Assembly: GCA_027082925.1 (NCBI GenBank)
Contig: JALWTD010000017.1
Coordinates: 248,001-312,000, forward strand
Length of the DNA stretch: 64,000 nucleotides
From: Flavobacteriaceae bacterium
GTDB taxonomy: Bacteria; Bacteroidota; Bacteroidia; Flavobacteriales; Flavobacteriaceae
Direction: 5' to 3'
Shown: one piece after another, positions 10,004 to 19,006 of the stretch
How the letters are laid out: every line of letters begins with the position of its first letter
How positions within the stretch are numbered: the first letter of the stretch is position 1
Notes under the pieces: generated by a model
Seen by the model: only the letters and a program-made list of their open reading frames with translations
What the model was told of the DNA's origin: nothing
The model's database searches: none
Program-made: the position numbers and the translations under genes

Positions 10004-11449
10004 CTAATAATACGTATACCTTCTTACTTGCGATATGTACTTGGCCAACCTCATTACTTGATGACTATATCCATACTCATTATCATACCAAACATACAAC
10101 ACAACTTTTGAACCATCATGATTTGATATTGTTGCGTTGCTGTCAAAAATTGAAGGAGCTGAAGTTCCTACAATGTCTGACGAAACCAACTCATTACTTA
10201 AAGAATACTTTATTTGCTCTACCAAATCACCTTCTAAAGCAAATTTTTTCATGACCGTATTTATGGTCTCCTTACTTGCCCCATTTTCTAAATGTAAATT
10301 TAAAATTGCTAAAGAACCATTTGGTACGGGCACTCTAATAGCGCTAGAAGTAAGTTTCCCTTCAAAAGAAGGTAAGGCTTTAGATACTGCTTTACCTGCA
10401 CCTGTTTCTGTTATCACCATATTTAGTGCCGCTGCTCTACCTCTTCTGTATTTTTTATGCATATTGTCAACCAAATTTTGATCGTTTGTGTATGCGTGAA
10501 TCGTTTCTAAATGTCCATTTTTTACGCCAAAATTATCTTCAATTACCTTTAAAATTGGTGTAATTGCATTTGTTGTACAAGATGCTGCTGAAAAAATATC
10601 AACTTCAGCCGGATTATAGTTTTTATGATTAACCCCATGTACAATATTTGGAATTCCTTTCCCTGGCGCTGTTAACAATACTTTTGAAACTCCTTTTGCC
10701 TTCAAATGTTTACTTAACGCTTCTTTATCTCTAAACGCCCCTGTATTGTCTATAATTAAAGCATCTGAAATACCGTACAACGTATAATCAATCTCTTCAG
10801 GTTTATTAGCTGAAATCACATTCACTGTTGTACCGTTTATAATGAGTGCTTTATTCTCAAAATCTACTCTAACGGTTCCGTTAAAATCGCCGTGTACAGA
10901 ATCGTTTCTCAATAATGAAGCACGTTTTTCTAAAACAGTTGCTGTTATTTCTCCGCGTGTTACAATGGCTCTTAAGCGCATTAATTTACCTTTCCCTGTT
11001 CGTTCCATTAACTCACGAGCCAATAGTCTTCCTATTCGTCCAAAACCATAAAGAACTATATCTTTGGGCTTAAAACCATTTATATTTTTAGCACCTTTCA
11101 ATTTCTCTTCAACAAAATCGCTAATCAATGGTTTAGATTCGTCTAAATGGTACTCGTACACCAATTTTCCTATATCTATTTTTGAAGGAGGTAATTGTAA
11201 CTTTTTCAATTCTCCTGCAATTTTAACAGCATCAAAAATTGAAATTGGTTTTTCTACAAAATCGCTAGCATATTCTAAAAGACTTAAAATTTGGCTAACA
11301 TTTCTATCAATTAATTGATTTTTAAATAAAATAAGCTCCACAGTATCGTCATACCAAAGATCGCTTATAATTCGAATAAATTCAACGGTTGCTCTTCTCC
11401 TTTCTGTTTGAAAGGAAAGCTCTTTTTCGTAAAGTTTGCTAAAAGACAT
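10004..11449 (-). CDS. gap: Glyceraldehyde-3-phosphate dehydrogenase, long form
   Basis: Interconverts glyceraldehyde-3-phosphate and 1,3-bisphosphoglycerate. At 481 residues it is about 145 longer than ordinary GAPDH; the first 125 or so residues are a mostly helical extension ahead of the Rossmann motif VLYGFGRIGRLLARE. The catalytic cysteine is in SAASCTTNAITP, with HAYTNDQN and WYDNEYGYSHQVMRL conserved. This long type occurs in Bacteroidota and some gamma-proteobacteria, where related enzymes tend to be NADP-linked or gluconeogenic; cofactor choice here is not proven. A good promoter (TTG-N19-TACTTTTG) precedes it. Confidence 0.93.
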   Translation of the reverse strand: MSFSKLYEKELSFQTERRRATVEFIRIISDLWYDDTVELILFKNQLIDRNVSQILSLLEYASDFVEKPISIFDAVKIAGELKKLQLPPSKIDIGKLVYEYHLDESKPLISDFVEEKLKGAKNINGFKPKDIVLYGFGRIGRLLARELMERTGKGKLMRLRAIVTRGEITATVLEKRASLLRNDSVHGDFNGTVRVDFENKALIINGTTVNVISANKPEEIDYTLYGISDALIIDNTGAFRDKEALSKHLKAKGVSKVLLTAPGKGIPNIVHGVNHKNYNPAEVDIFSAASCTTNAITPILKVIEDNFGVKNGHLETIHAYTNDQNLVDNMHKKYRRGRAAALNMVITETGAGKAVSKALPSFEGKLTSSAIRVPVPNGSLAILNLHLENGASKETINTVMKKFALEGDLVEQIKYSLSNELVSSDIVGTSAPSIFDSNATISNHDGSKVVLYVWYDNEYGYSHQVMRLAKYISQVRRYTYY

Positions 11450-11479
11450 TTTAATTGTGTTGTTTTATTTATTTTTTTG

Positions 11480-11509
11480 CAAAAGTACCAATTTCAAACG
11501 TTTTCGCAA
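11480..11509 (-). promoter_or_regulatory. Promoter of gap
   Basis: On the minus strand TTG (11509-11507), 19 bases, then TACTTTTG (11487-11480), an almost ideal Bacteroidota sigma-A promoter. Initiation near 11474 would give a leader of about 25 bases. Confidence 0.7.
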
Positions 11510-11522
11510 CACTTTTACAAAT

Positions 11523-11557
11523 AAAAAATCCTTCCAATAATTGGAAGGATTTTTTTA
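11523..11557. terminator. Terminator downstream of the HtrA gene
   Basis: AAAATCCTTCCAA-TAA-TTGGAAGGATTTT, a symmetric stem with A-tract and T-tract, 13 bases after the minus-strand protease gene. The A-tract on the plus strand supplies the uridine run for minus-strand transcripts. Confidence 0.85.
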
Positions 11558-11569
11558 ATTTACTATTGT

Positions 11570-12973
11570 TTATCTAAAAATATAACGCTCTTTTTCTCCT
11601 TTTAAATTGAGCATTTCTATATACAACACATCGCCATCATTTTTAGAGGATACCAACTCGTTTACATCGTCGACGGTATACACTTTTTTATTGTTAATAG
11701 CTGTGATAACATATCCTTCTTTTACACCATAATAGCTTAATTCTTCATTTGAAATGGCTGTAATTTTTACTCCATTATCTATTTTTAACTTTTTAAGTTC
11801 TTTACGGGTCATATTTTTCAATTCAAAACCAAGAGCTGTAATTGCTGTAATTTCATTTTTAATTAAGGTTACATCTGTAGATTTTTCTTCTCCATCTCTA
11901 ATATATGTTACAGTTACAACATCATTTGGTCTTTTTGTTCTTAAAAAACCTGTTAAATCTGCAAAAGTAGAAACTCTTACGTCATTCATTTTTATAATAA
12001 TATCGTCTTTCTGCAACCCTGCTTTATCAGCTCCTGAGTTTTTAGTAACTTCAGAAATATAAAATCCTTCCGTAAAATCAATTCCCAAATTTTCAGAAAC
12101 TTTATCGTTAAGCTCACCTCCCTTAACTCCTAAAATAGCTTTTTGCACATTACCAAACTCCATTAAATCCTCAACAACTTTTTTAGCTATGTTTGATGGT
12201 ACTGCAAATGAATACCCTATAAAAGAACCGGTACGAGACGAAATAGCCGTATTTATACCCACTAATTCACCTCTAACATTTACTAAAGCTCCTCCACTAT
12301 TTCCCGGATTAACTGCCGCATCGGTTTGAATAAAGGAATCAATACTATTGTTTCCATCTAAATCTCTTCCTTTAGCACTTACAATACCTGCAGTTACCGT
12401 AGAAGTTAAATTATAAGGATTACCTACCGCCAATACCCACTCTCCTACTTTAATATTGTCTGAATCTCCAAAAATAATATACGGCAAATCTTCGGCATCT
12501 ATTTTTAACAATGCAATATCGTTTGTAGAATCTGTTCCTATTAATTTTGCTTTATACACCTTTTTATTGTTAAGTGTTACCTCTAAAGAGGTAGCTCCTT
12601 TTACCACATGGTTATTTGTAATAATATAACCATCGGATGAAATTATAACACCGCTTCCTGTACCTATTTGCTGAAACTGTTTCATTCCGCTACCATATCC
12701 GTAAAAGAATTCGGTAAATGGGTCTCTAATTGTTTTAAGTGAGGTATTTTTTACGTGAACAACTGTATTTAAGGCTTTATCAACTGCTGTTGTAAAGTTG
12801 GTATTTTCAATTGTGCTAGCTAAATTTGCATAACCTGTTTGAATTGTCGCAGCTTCCGGAGTTACTGCTTTTTCTATCACAATTTGAGGCTTTTCCAAAA
12901 ATAATTTATAAGCTCCTAAGGTAAGAGCTCCTCCAAGCGCAGAAAATAATACAATGCTAATTATTTTTTTCAT
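11570..12973 (-). CDS. HtrA/DegP-family periplasmic serine protease
   Basis: A 467-residue trypsin-like protease and chaperone for misfolded envelope proteins. The N-terminus has an uncleaved anchor or signal (IISIVLFSALGGALTLGAYKLF). The catalytic triad is His122 (ITNNHVV), Asp152 (TNDIALLK) and Ser226 (GNSGGALV). Two PDZ domains follow: one near 275-375 (AILGVKGGELND, GADKAGLQKDDIIIKMND) and a divergent second near 385-465 (VKEGYVITAINNKKV). It is a single gene with its own terminator. The upstream region carries a pair of ten-base direct repeats 22 bases apart, suggesting activator control. Confidence 0.94.
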   Translation of the reverse strand: MKKIISIVLFSALGGALTLGAYKLFLEKPQIVIEKAVTPEAATIQTGYANLASTIENTNFTTAVDKALNTVVHVKNTSLKTIRDPFTEFFYGYGSGMKQFQQIGTGSGVIISSDGYIITNNHVVKGATSLEVTLNNKKVYKAKLIGTDSTNDIALLKIDAEDLPYIIFGDSDNIKVGEWVLAVGNPYNLTSTVTAGIVSAKGRDLDGNNSIDSFIQTDAAVNPGNSGGALVNVRGELVGINTAISSRTGSFIGYSFAVPSNIAKKVVEDLMEFGNVQKAILGVKGGELNDKVSENLGIDFTEGFYISEVTKNSGADKAGLQKDDIIIKMNDVRVSTFADLTGFLRTKRPNDVVTVTYIRDGEEKSTDVTLIKNEITAITALGFELKNMTRKELKKLKIDNGVKITAISNEELSYYGVKEGYVITAINNKKVYTVDDVNELVSSKNDGDVLYIEMLNLKGEKERYIFR

Positions 12974-12999
12974 CTTTCTTCTTTTTATAAATTAATACT

Positions 13000-13064
13000 C
13001 AAAATTAAGACATAATTATATTTTATAAAATCCATTTAACTGTTTGTTAACGCACATTTAACTG
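13000..13064 (-). promoter_or_regulatory. HtrA promoter with two direct repeats upstream
   Basis: A minus-strand -7 box TAATTTTG (13007-13000) lies 27 bases before the protease ATG. Upstream, CATTTAACTG (plus strand) occurs at 13033-13042 and 13055-13064, a 22-base period or about two helical turns. This spacing is typical of activator sites bound by two-component response regulators. The GTTAAC between them is itself palindromic. Confidence 0.45.
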
Positions 13065-13121
13065 ATTTTAACATTTGCTTTTTGGTTTAATTATTGTTAG
13101 CAATAACTATCCTTAATTTAC

Positions 13122-13129
13122 TACATTTG
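13122..13129 (+). promoter_or_regulatory. -7 box of dapF, five bases before the start codon
   Basis: TACATTTG fits TAnnTTTG exactly and is followed by CATTA and then the ATG at 13135. Transcription should begin at or next to the ATG, so the mRNA is probably leaderless. Confidence 0.6.
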
Positions 13130-13134
13130 CATTA

Positions 13135-13914
13135 ATGGAACTCGTATTTTACAAATATCAAGGAGCTGGAAACGATTTTATATTAATAGATAATAGAACG
13201 CTCTCTTTCCCTAAAAAAAGCATAGCTATTATAAATAAATTATGCGATAGAAGATTTGGGATTGGTGCAGACGGACTTATTCTTCTTGAGAATGCTAATA
13301 GTAGCGATTTTAAAATGGTTTATTTTAATGCCGACGGAAAAGAAAGTAGCATGTGCGGAAATGGTGGTAGATGTATTGTTGCTTTTGCTAAAAAACTAGG
13401 TATTATTACAAAAGACACTCGTTTTGAAGCTATTGACGGAATGCATTTTGCTTCTATAATAAACGATACCGTAAGTTTACAAATGATTGATATAAACACT
13501 ATAAATTATAAAAAAGAATACTCTTTTCTAGATACAGGATCTCCGCATCATGTAACATTTTTAAAAGATATTTCTTCTATTGACGTAAAGTCTAAAGGTG
13601 CTAAAATACGCTATGGAAAACCTTATCTAGAAGAAGGTACTAATGTGAATTTTGCCGAACAAATAGCTAATGATACTTTTAAAGTTCGTACGTACGAACG
13701 AGGTGTTGAAGATGAAACTTTAGCTTGTGGAACAGGTGTAACTGCCGTTGCCATAGCTGCTAACAATGCAAACATAACAACTGCTAACAACATTAAAATT
13801 GAAGTACTAGGAGGAAACCTTGAAGTTTCTTTTGAAAAAGAGGGTACTCAATATAAAAACGTATTTTTAAAAGGACCTGCACAGTTTGTTTTCAAAGGAA
13901 AAATAACCATATAA
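13135..13914 (+). CDS. dapF: Diaminopimelate epimerase
   Basis: Converts LL- to meso-diaminopimelate for peptidoglycan and lysine. It has 259 residues. Both catalytic cysteines are present: Cys74 in SSMCGNGGRC and Cys198 in LACGTGVTAVA. The N-terminal YQGAGNDFILID and the phosphate-like loop GIGADGLIL are typical. The start ATG is only five bases from the -7 box. The stop overlaps the next gene as TAATG, so dapF, the acetyltransferase and mltG form one operon. Confidence 0.97.
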   Translation: MELVFYKYQGAGNDFILIDNRTLSFPKKSIAIINKLCDRRFGIGADGLILLENANSSDFKMVYFNADGKESSMCGNGGRCIVAFAKKLGIITKDTRFEAIDGMHFASIINDTVSLQMIDINTINYKKEYSFLDTGSPHHVTFLKDISSIDVKSKGAKIRYGKPYLEEGTNVNFAEQIANDTFKVRTYERGVEDETLACGTGVTAVAIAANNANITTANNIKIEVLGGNLEVSFEKEGTQYKNVFLKGPAQFVFKGKITI

Positions 13915-14441
13915 TGACAACACTAAAAGGAGAACATATTAAATTAAGAGCTTTAGAACCTGAAGATTTAGAGTTCTTATTTTCGGTCGAAAATAATGAA
14001 CTATTTTGGGAGGTTAGCAGCACCCAAGCTCCTTTTTCTAAATATATTTTAAGCAAATACTTAGAAAATGCACATTTAGATATTTACGAAGCAAAGCAGT
14101 TTCGATTTGTTATTTGTACCCATAACAATACCCCTGTGGGAATGATTGATTTATTCGATTTTAATCCTCAACATAAAAGAGTTGGTGTAGGACTCTTAAT
14201 TTTACCTAAATACCAAAGAAAATATATAGCATTTGAAACTCTAACATTACTTATTAATTATGTATTTACACATTTAGATGTACATCAAATTTACGCTAAT
14301 GTAACCGCTGATAATATAAAAAGTATATCGTTGTTTGAAAAACTAAACTTTAAAAAGGCCGGAGTTAAAAAAGATTGGATTTATTCCAATACTTTATTCA
14401 AAGACGAAATACTTTATCAATTAATAAACAATAATCAATAA
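13914..14441 (+). CDS. GNAT-family N-acetyltransferase (RimJ/RimL type)
   Basis: A 175-residue acetyltransferase of the RimJ/RimL/SpeG branch: LKGEHIKLRALEPEDLEFLFSVENNE at the start, the acetyl-CoA loop in VGVGLLILPKYQRKYIAFETL and DNIKSISLFEKLNFKKAG near the end. The substrate is unknown. It starts inside the stop codon of dapF and is followed one base later by mltG, so it is part of a cell-wall operon, although that does not prove a wall substrate. Confidence 0.88.
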   Translation: MTTLKGEHIKLRALEPEDLEFLFSVENNELFWEVSSTQAPFSKYILSKYLENAHLDIYEAKQFRFVICTHNNTPVGMIDLFDFNPQHKRVGVGLLILPKYQRKYIAFETLTLLINYVFTHLDVHQIYANVTADNIKSISLFEKLNFKKAGVKKDWIYSNTLFKDEILYQLINNNQ

Positions 14442-14442
14442 A

Positions 14443-15477
14443 ATGAATATTAAGAAATTTTTCTTACTTCTGTTTTCGCTTCTATTTGTAATTGGAGGTG
14501 TGCTCGTTTTTAATTTTTACAATAAAATATATAAGCCTAATACTATTAAAGAAGGTTTTTTATACATAAAAACCGGCAGTAATTTTAAAGACGTAGAAAA
14601 CAATATAAGACCTTTTTTAAAACGCGTAAAACCGTTTGTATGGGTTTCTGAAAGGAAAAAATATTCAAAAAACATAAAAGCAGGAAAGTACCTTATCTTG
14701 AAAGGTATGAGTAACAACGACCTTGTTAATTTATTAAGAAGCGGCAAACAAACACCTGTTAAGCTATCTTTTAACAACCAAGACACGTTTGAAAAATTAG
14801 CCGGCAGAATCGCTCAACAAATAGAAGCCGACTCAATCTCTTTGCTAAACGCTTTTAAAGATGAACGTTTTTTTAAGGAAAAAGAATTTGATAAGTATAC
14901 CGCTTTAAACATGTACATTCCAAACACTTATGAGTTTTACTGGAATACTTCTGCAGAAGAGTTTAGAAAAAGAATGTACACTGAATACACTAAGTTTTGG
15001 AATTCAAAACGATTGGAGAAAGCAAAAAAACTAGGACTAACACCAAACCAAATAATTACCTTAGCATCTATTGTTCAAAAAGAAACCGCTAATATAAGTG
15101 AAAGACCCATGGTGGCCAGACTTTATTTAAATAGACTGAAAGACCATTGGCCTTTACAAGCAGACCCAACAATAATTTTTGCGCTTAAACAACAACATGG
15201 AGATCAAATTTCTGTAAAAAGAGTTTTAAACAAAGATTTAAAAATAGATTCGCCTTACAATACTTATAAAAATATAGGGCTTCCTCCAGGACCAATTGCA
15301 ATGCCCGATGTTAACACTATTGACGCAGTCTTAAATCCTGCAAACCACAACTACTATTACATGTGTGCCAGCATTACAAAATTAGGAACTCATGAGTTTG
15401 CAAAAACATTAAGACAACACACAAAAAACGCAAAAAAATATCAAAATTGGCTTTCTAAAAACCATATAAAAAGGTAA
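14443..15477 (+). CDS. mltG: Endolytic murein transglycosylase MltG
   Basis: Cleaves nascent glycan strands and so terminates their elongation at the inner membrane. A 344-residue protein with one N-terminal transmembrane helix (FFLLLFSLLFVIGGVLVFNFY), a LysM-like region (FLYIKTGSNFKDVENNI) and the YceG domain with SIVQKETANISERPMVARLYLNRL, containing the expected catalytic glutamate (QKET). PLQADPTIIFAL and NTYKNIGLPPGPIAMP are conserved family landmarks. It is the third gene of the dapF operon. Confidence 0.95.
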   Translation: MNIKKFFLLLFSLLFVIGGVLVFNFYNKIYKPNTIKEGFLYIKTGSNFKDVENNIRPFLKRVKPFVWVSERKKYSKNIKAGKYLILKGMSNNDLVNLLRSGKQTPVKLSFNNQDTFEKLAGRIAQQIEADSISLLNAFKDERFFKEKEFDKYTALNMYIPNTYEFYWNTSAEEFRKRMYTEYTKFWNSKRLEKAKKLGLTPNQIITLASIVQKETANISERPMVARLYLNRLKDHWPLQADPTIIFALKQQHGDQISVKRVLNKDLKIDSPYNTYKNIGLPPGPIAMPDVNTIDAVLNPANHNYYYMCASITKLGTHEFAKTLRQHTKNAKKYQNWLSKNHIKR

Positions 15478-15582
15478 GCTCCGCCCTTTAAATCCGTTCT
15501 ATTTTTAGATAATTTTAACCAAGTACGTTTATTACATTTCTTTTTTAATTTTTTTATAAAAAAAACACCATTTTATTAAATA

Positions 15583-15645
15583 TTTGTTAAAACAAAAAAT
15601 ATTTTGTAAATTTGCTTTTATATTAAAAAATATAGTTTACATTTG
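15583..15645 (+). promoter_or_regulatory. Overlapping tandem promoters for the lysozyme-like gene
   Basis: Two promoter-like arrays share bases: TTTG (15583)-N20-TAAATTTG (15607-15614), and TTTG (15611)-N23-TACATTTG (15638-15645). The -7 box of the first contains the -33 box of the second. The downstream one would give a leader of about 32 bases before the ATG at 15683. Confidence 0.55.
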
Positions 15646-15682
15646 CATCCCGAAATTTACAAGGTATATAAACCTTTAAATT

Positions 15683-16306
15683 ATGAAAAAAGTAATACTA
15701 ATTTTGGGTATAACAACCCTAGGGATTTTTATTTCTGGTTTCTCTAAAGAAGAAAAAGAAGTAAATTATAAACTAAATTTCACTAAAGAAGTTAGTTTTG
15801 CACCCATCGAAAAAGAAGAAGAAGAAAGTCATTTTAATTACAACTTCCCATTTACAGGAAATTCATTTAACGGCTTTAAAGAAGCTATTGCCTTTAAAGA
15901 ATCTCAAGGAAGATATCACATAGTCAATTCAATTGGTTATTTAGGAAAATATCAGTTTGGGAAATCTACTTTAAAGCGTTTTAAAATTTACAACACACAA
16001 GAGTTTTTAAACAATCCTAAACTACAGGAAGATGCTTTTATAGCACTTTGTTCTGTAAACAAATGGATTTTAAGAAAAGATATTAGAAGAAGTGTTGGTA
16101 AAAAAATAAATGGCGTTGTAATTACAGAGTCTGGCATTTTAGCGGCCGCTCATTTAGCAGGAGCCGGAAATGTTAAAAAATATCTTAGATCTGGTGGTAA
16201 ATACCACTTTGAAGATGCTTACGGATCTTCAATTCAACATTATTTAAAACAATTTGCAGGTTTTGATACTTCATTTATTAAAGCTAACAAAAAACCTGTT
16301 CTATAA
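15683..16306 (+). CDS. Exported lysozyme-like/transglycosylase-fold protein
   Basis: A 207-residue protein with a signal peptide (VILILGITTLGIFISGFSK), an acidic linker (EKEEEE), then a domain beginning FKEAIAFKESQGRYHIVNSIGYLGKYQFGKSTLKRF. The E-S-x-G-x-Y with G-x-Y-Q-F is the motif of lysozyme-like transglycosylases; the glutamate of KESQG (about residue 74) would be catalytic. Similar flavobacterial proteins carry peptidoglycan-binding names. It follows the dapF-mltG operon but has its own tandem promoters and a strong terminator. The enzymatic role is inferred. Confidence 0.68.
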   Translation: MKKVILILGITTLGIFISGFSKEEKEVNYKLNFTKEVSFAPIEKEEEESHFNYNFPFTGNSFNGFKEAIAFKESQGRYHIVNSIGYLGKYQFGKSTLKRFKIYNTQEFLNNPKLQEDAFIALCSVNKWILRKDIRRSVGKKINGVVITESGILAAAHLAGAGNVKKYLRSGGKYHFEDAYGSSIQHYLKQFAGFDTSFIKANKKPVL

Positions 16307-16327
16307 TTTGAATATTTTGGTTAATAC

Positions 16328-16363
16328 AAAAAAGCCTGATTTTTAAAAAATCAGGCTTTTTTT
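16328..16363. terminator. Bidirectional terminator
   Basis: AAAAAAGCCTGATTTTT followed directly by AAAAAATCAGGCTTTTTTT, between convergent genes. It overlaps the stop codon of the minus-strand methyltransferase at 16362. Confidence 0.88.
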
Positions 16364-17078
16364 ATTCTTTATGAATAATAAATATGGTTGGTTTTTTATG
16401 TAAATCCGGACTCTTAGATTTCCACTCCTTTATTTCATATGTTTTTATATATTCATCTGGAAGCGTAATATTACAAGCAATACACAATTTAGCAGTAGGT
16501 GTTAACGCTTGCTTCAAATCGGTAAACATTTTTTCGTTTCTATAAGGTGTTTCAATAAAAATCTGGGATTGTTTTTTCTCTTTAGACAGCTTCTCTAAAC
16601 TTTTAATTGCTCTTTTTCTTTCACTAGCATCAATTGGCAAATATCCATTAAATGCAAAGTTTTGACCGTTAAATCCGGAAGCCATCATTGCTAAAATAAT
16701 AGACGAAGGTCCAACCAACGGAACAACTCTAATATTTTTTTCGTGTGCCAGCTTTACTATTTCTGCTCCCGGGTCAGCTATTGCAGGAACACCTGCTTCT
16801 GAAAGTAACCCCACTGAAATACCTTGCTCGCAATCATCTAAATAAGTTCTAACTTCTAACTCATCTGCATACTTATCTAATTTCAATATTTTGAGTGAAG
16901 GCTGTAATTTTCTAGGAGTTATTCTTTTTATAAATCTACGAGCTGTCTTTTCATTTTCAACAATAAAACAATCTAACTCTTCTATTGTTTTTCTTACCGA
17001 CAACGGAAGCACCTCTAAAGGCTCGTTATCTCCCAAAGTAGTTGGTATTAAATATAAAAAACCTTTAGTATTTTTCAT
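16362..17078 (-). CDS. RsmI-like SAM-dependent methyltransferase (tetrapyrrole-methylase fold)
   Basis: A 238-residue methyltransferase with the fold of RsmI, the enzyme for 2'-O-methylation of C1402 in 16S rRNA. GFLYLIPTTLGD, SEAGVPAIADPGAEIVKLAHEKNIRVVPLVGPSSIILAMMASGFNGQNFAFNGYLP and FIETPYRNEKM match the family. It is shorter than E. coli RsmI and lacks the C-terminal domain; Bacteroidota often carry such a form beside a canonical RsmI, so the exact substrate is uncertain. It overlaps the phosphatase gene by 14 bases. Confidence 0.82.
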   Translation of the reverse strand: MKNTKGFLYLIPTTLGDNEPLEVLPLSVRKTIEELDCFIVENEKTARRFIKRITPRKLQPSLKILKLDKYADELEVRTYLDDCEQGISVGLLSEAGVPAIADPGAEIVKLAHEKNIRVVPLVGPSSIILAMMASGFNGQNFAFNGYLPIDASERKRAIKSLEKLSKEKKQSQIFIETPYRNEKMFTDLKQALTPTAKLCIACNITLPDEYIKTYEIKEWKSKSPDLHKKPTIFIIHKE

Positions 17079-17532
17079 TAGAATTTATTTTTTTGGCTAT
17101 TACATCACAAGCTCTATCTAACATTGTATACACATTTTTAAATCCGTAATCTCCTCCGTAATAAGGGTCGGGAACATCTAAATTTTCGCCAGGAAACACT
17201 TCATTTAATATCATTTTCACCTTTGCTTTATCAGCCTCATTTCGAGCTAAAGAAATCACATTTTCAAAATTAGAATGATCCATTACATAAATAACGTCAA
17301 ATTCATCAAAATCTTTTACTGAAAATTTTCGAGCTCGTTGTGAAGAAATATCTATTCCGTGTGTTTTTGCAATTGCAATAGAACGACTATCCGGCTTTTC
17401 ACCTTCATGATACGCTCCAGTTCCTGCAGAATCGACAAATGTTTTAAAATTATACGTTTTAGATTTTAAGATACCCTCAGCTAATGGCGAGCGACAAATA
17501 TTACCTAAGCATACCATTAACACTTTAGTCAT
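17065..17532 (-). CDS. Low-molecular-weight protein-tyrosine phosphatase
   Basis: A 155-residue cytoplasmic phosphatase. The P-loop VCLGNICRSPLAEG near the N-terminus holds the catalytic Cys and Arg (C-x5-R-S), and VPDPYYGGDYGF carries the general-acid aspartate. In many bacteria such enzymes act on polysaccharide tyrosine kinases or on arginine phosphate; no kinase partner is visible here. It lies nine bases downstream of dnaA and overlaps the methyltransferase, so the three genes probably share transcription. Confidence 0.92.
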   Translation of the reverse strand: MTKVLMVCLGNICRSPLAEGILKSKTYNFKTFVDSAGTGAYHEGEKPDSRSIAIAKTHGIDISSQRARKFSVKDFDEFDVIYVMDHSNFENVISLARNEADKAKVKMILNEVFPGENLDVPDPYYGGDYGFKNVYTMLDRACDVIAKKINSNEKY

Positions 17533-17541
17533 TACTACGTA

Positions 17542-18969
17542 TTAAAAAGTGAGTTTTTTAGTTAAATCCTCGACATATTTTCTGAATTGCTTATCAGTTT
17601 CTGTCAAGTTATCTACTGTTTTACAAGCATGAAGCACTGTAGCATGGTCTCGTTTACCTATTTGATACCCTATACTTGCCAATGAAGCTTTAGTCATTCT
17701 TTTTGCGAAAAACATAGCTAACTGACGTGCCTGTACAATATGACGTTTACGTGTTTTAGATTGCAGCGTAGATACATCTAACTCAAAATAGCTAGAAACC
17801 ACTTTCTGAATGTAGTCTATAGACACTTCACGTTTTGTGTTTTTTACAAACTTATCTACAATTTGTTTTGTTAATGAGAGTGTAAACTCTTTTCTGTTAA
17901 AAGAAGCTTGAGCAATCATAGATATTAAAACACCTTCAAGCTCTCGCACATTTGATTTTATATTTTTTGCGATATACTCAACAATTTCATTAGGCATTTC
18001 AACACCATCTCTAAATAGTTTATTTTGCAAAATAGAAATACGCGTCTCATAATCAGGAGCTTGTAACTCTGCCGATAATCCCCATTTAAATCTAGAGAGT
18101 AAGCGCTGCTCAATATCTTGCATATCTACAGGTGCCTTATCAGACGTTAATACCACCTGTTTACCGTTTTGATGTAAATGATTGAAGATATGAAAGAAAA
18201 CATCTTGCGTACCTGTTTTTCCTGATAAAAATTGCACATCATCAATTATAAGCACATCTATCATCTGATAGAAATGAATAAAGTCATTTCGTGTATTTCC
18301 TTTAACCGAATCAATGTACTGTTGTGTAAATTTTTCTGAAGAAATATACAAAACTGTCTTGTCCGGATATTTATCTTTAATTTCAACACCTATCGCGTGT
18401 GCTAAGTGGGTTTTTCCTAAACCAACACCTCCATAAATAAGCAATGGGTTAAAAGATGTTCCTCCCGGCTTATTTGCAACTGCCATCCCAGCAGAGCGAG
18501 CCAGTCTGTTTGAATCTCCTTCAACAAAACTATCAAAGTTGTAATTTGGATTAAGCTGAGATTCAATTTTAACTTTTTGAATACCTGGAATTACAAATGG
18601 ATTTTTTAATTCTCTTTTATTAAATTCTAAAGGAACTGTAATTCCTTGAGATGTAAGAGGATTTCTATTAGAGCTTGGAATTTTAACCGTGTGTTGTTTA
18701 CTACTGCTGTAGTTGTTTTCCATACGAACATCGTAAATCAGTTTTGCATCTTCACCTAATTGCTTTACCAAAGCAACTCGCAACAATTTAATGTAATGTT
18801 CCTCCAACCATTCGTAGAAAAATTTACTTGGAACTTGAATTGTAAGCGCCTCACCTGATAGCTTAATTGGTTTGATAGGTTCAAACCAAGTTTTATAAGC
18901 TTGCTCTTTGATGTTATCCGCAATAAAAGACAGACATTCCTTCCAAACTGATGATGCAGTTACAGTCAT
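17542..18969 (-). CDS. dnaA: Chromosomal replication initiator DnaA
   Basis: AAA+ protein that opens the replication origin. At 475 residues it has the four standard domains: N-terminal interaction domain (SSVWKECLSFIADNIKEQAYKTWFEPI), a linker, the AAA+ core with Walker A GGVGLGKTHLAHAIG and Walker B VLIIDDVQFLSGK, and the DNA-binding domain ending IGKRDHATVLHACKTV. No cluster of DnaA boxes is visible upstream, and parAB is 41 kb away, so the origin is not obviously here. A six-base inverted repeat in the upstream region may be regulatory. Confidence 0.98.
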   Translation of the reverse strand: MTVTASSVWKECLSFIADNIKEQAYKTWFEPIKPIKLSGEALTIQVPSKFFYEWLEEHYIKLLRVALVKQLGEDAKLIYDVRMENNYSSSKQHTVKIPSSNRNPLTSQGITVPLEFNKRELKNPFVIPGIQKVKIESQLNPNYNFDSFVEGDSNRLARSAGMAVANKPGGTSFNPLLIYGGVGLGKTHLAHAIGVEIKDKYPDKTVLYISSEKFTQQYIDSVKGNTRNDFIHFYQMIDVLIIDDVQFLSGKTGTQDVFFHIFNHLHQNGKQVVLTSDKAPVDMQDIEQRLLSRFKWGLSAELQAPDYETRISILQNKLFRDGVEMPNEIVEYIAKNIKSNVRELEGVLISMIAQASFNRKEFTLSLTKQIVDKFVKNTKREVSIDYIQKVVSSYFELDVSTLQSKTRKRHIVQARQLAMFFAKRMTKASLASIGYQIGKRDHATVLHACKTVDNLTETDKQFRKYVEDLTKKLTF

Positions 18970-19006
18970 TCGTTCTCAAATAGTATTTTAGTTAAAATTA
19001 GTTGAT

